Positions 5,138-6,179 of a stretch of DNA of 6,179 nucleotides are shown here, in pieces. Under the pieces are notes generated by a model. That model saw nothing but the letters and a program-made list of their open reading frames with translations. It was not told where the DNA came from and did no database searches. Position 1 is the stretch's first letter. Every line of letters starts with the position of its first letter. The DNA is from Desulfobacterales bacterium. Its GTDB lineage: Bacteria; Desulfobacterota; Desulfobacteria; Desulfobacterales; UBA2174_A. The position numbers were made by a program, and so were the translations under genes. The DNA lies in the NCBI GenBank assembly GCA_025454075.1, contig JALOPD010000352.1, positions 1 to 6,179 on the forward strand. The letters are read 5' to 3'.

Positions 5138-6172
5138 TCACGAGCGGGCCTTTTTTCTTGCCACTTCCGCGGCCGCCCCCTGGACCATCTTGACGGTGAT
5201 GTAAATCGACATGGCGGCCACGAGCCCCAGAATCAGGATCGTGGCGCTGATGTCGGCCGTCCGGTAGAAACTGGGGATATAGGTGGGGATCAACTTCAGG
5301 AGGACCGAGATGAAACAGCCGATCACGGCCAGGCCGAAGGCGATGCGGATCCCGTAGCCCTTGATGTACTTCGTCGCCACCGAGCCGACCTGGGCGCCGA
5401 CAGCCGCACCGACCAGCATGATGATGGCCGCCACCAATTCGGTGCGCCCCTTCCAGGTGTAGGAGGCCGCTCCGTAGAGACCGGAGATCATGACCTCGAA
5501 GAGGTCGGTGCCGACCGCCACGTGGGTCGGGCAACCAACGAGATAGATCAGGGCCGGCATGCGGATCAGGCCGCCGCCGATGCCGAGGATGCCGGCGAGC
5601 CAGCCTGTAAAAAAAGAGACGAGAATCGGCAGCCAGGCCGTGCAGGTGATCCCGGCCTGGTGGAAGTGCACCATGGGAGGGATCTTTATCTTGTGCAGGG
5701 ACTTGTGCCACTCGATGCCGGTCGCGAGCTTGTCGACCTCTCTTCCGGCCGCAATGGCCTCCTGCTCTTTACGCCGCTTCTTGGCGATATCGGCGAACAC
5801 CATCCAGGCGATCATGGCCAGAAGGCCGAGGTACATCCAGCGCACCACCGGGCCGACGATCCCGATGCGCTCGAGCCACATGATCATCTGGGCGCCGATC
5901 TCGAAGCCGACAACGGTGCCGACCAGCATGATCATCCCGAGTTTGTAGTCCACGTTTCCGAAGCGGCCGTGGCGCATGGTGGAGATCAGCGACTTGCCCG
6001 CCATGTGGGCAATGTCGGTGCCGATGGCGAAGGCCATGGGGAACCCCAGGATGTTCAAGCCGGGTGTCACCATCCAGGCTCCCCCCATGCCGAAGAACCC
6101 GCCGATCACACCGACGCCGACGCCGAGGATGACGAGCCCCGGCCAGAATATTTTCACGCCTGCAATGGGCAT
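5138..6172 (-). CDS. TauE/SafE-family anion permease (344 aa visible, 5' end possibly outside the window)
   Basis: An inner-membrane protein of about eight helices with the internal duplication typical of TauE/SafE. Repeat one has GGFFGMGGAWMVTPGLNILG (24-43) then AIGTDIAHMAGKS (49-61). Repeat two has GILGIGGGLIRMPALIYLVG (194-213) then AVGTDLFEVMISG (219-231). In both, GxGG is followed by a proline and about 17 residues later by GTD. A charged loop of about 45 residues (KKRRKEQEAIAAGREVDK... at 131-175) divides the halves and is probably cytoplasmic. The family moves sulfite, sulfoacetate, sulfolactate or related anions; the substrate and direction here cannot be read from sequence. It heads a minus-strand group with a lipoprotein and two small proteins. 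The first ATG seen is at 6172, but the reading frame stays open to the edge and relatives often read LPIAG at this point after a few more residues, so the true start may lie upstream. Confidence 0.9.
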   Translation of the reverse strand: MPIAGVKIFWPGLVILGVGVGVIGGFFGMGGAWMVTPGLNILGFPMAFAIGTDIAHMAGKSLISTMRHGRFGNVDYKLGMIMLVGTVVGFEIGAQMIMWLERIGIVGPVVRWMYLGLLAMIAWMVFADIAKKRRKEQEAIAAGREVDKLATGIEWHKSLHKIKIPPMVHFHQAGITCTAWLPILVSFFTGWLAGILGIGGGLIRMPALIYLVGCPTHVAVGTDLFEVMISGLYGAASYTWKGRTELVAAIIMLVGAAVGAQVGSVATKYIKGYGIRIAFGLAVIGCFISVLLKLIPTYIPSFYRTADISATILILGLVAAMSIYITVKMVQGAAAEVARKKARS

Positions 6173-6179
6173 GAGGACA

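Noticed and set aside
4636..5193. A 185-codon plus-strand open frame
   Set aside because: It is antisense to the lipoprotein gene, which has a signal peptide, a lipobox and a strong ribosome binding site.
5094..5711. A 205-codon minus-strand open frame within the permease gene
   Set aside because: It is an alternate frame of the permease, with an H/R/G-rich product and no hydrophobic helices.

Overview
The window is GC-rich (strongly G/C-biased third codon positions), densely coding bacterial DNA. The protein types suggest an anaerobic, probably sulfate-reducing member of the Desulfobacterota: an O-acetylhomoserine sulfhydrylase, a PEP-synthase-like protein with an unusual C-terminus, and a TauE/SafE-type transporter followed by an undescribed lipoprotein and small proteins. 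The taxonomic call rests on remembered family resemblance, not on a marker gene. No rRNA, tRNA, CRISPR array, insertion sequence or phage gene was seen.

Layout. (1) Positions 1-970, minus strand: the first 323 codons of an O-acetylhomoserine sulfhydrylase (MetY-type, PLP enzyme), cut by the left edge. (2) 971-1111: a 141-base divergent control region with a good ribosome binding site for the left gene, one candidate promoter on each strand overlapping at the -10 elements, and a perfect 12-base palindrome in the leader of the right gene. (3) 1112-3727, plus strand: an 871-residue protein with the nucleotide-binding and phosphohistidine domains of PEP synthase/PPDK, but a different C-terminal region of about 300 residues where the PEP/pyruvate TIM barrel should be. 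(4) 3728-3859: a convergent intergenic region without a convincing terminator but with a run of 18 G. (5) 3860-6172, minus strand: an apparent four-gene operon in transcription order TauE/SafE-type permease, outer-membrane-type lipoprotein, two-helix small membrane protein, and a small beta-rich protein. A strong 16-bp hairpin, extendable to 21 bp, lies between the lipoprotein and the small membrane gene.

How the genes may work together. MetY fixes sulfide into homocysteine, and TauE/SafE proteins move sulfite, sulfonates or related anions, so both flanks may concern sulfur; this is an inference from families. The lipoprotein and two small proteins probably serve the permease, because they are co-directional and closely spaced. 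The PEP-synthase-like protein is transcribed away from MetY and towards the permease operon, and nothing in the window shows its partner or acceptor. The two most unusual items are the missing TIM barrel of that protein and the uncharacterised permease operon.
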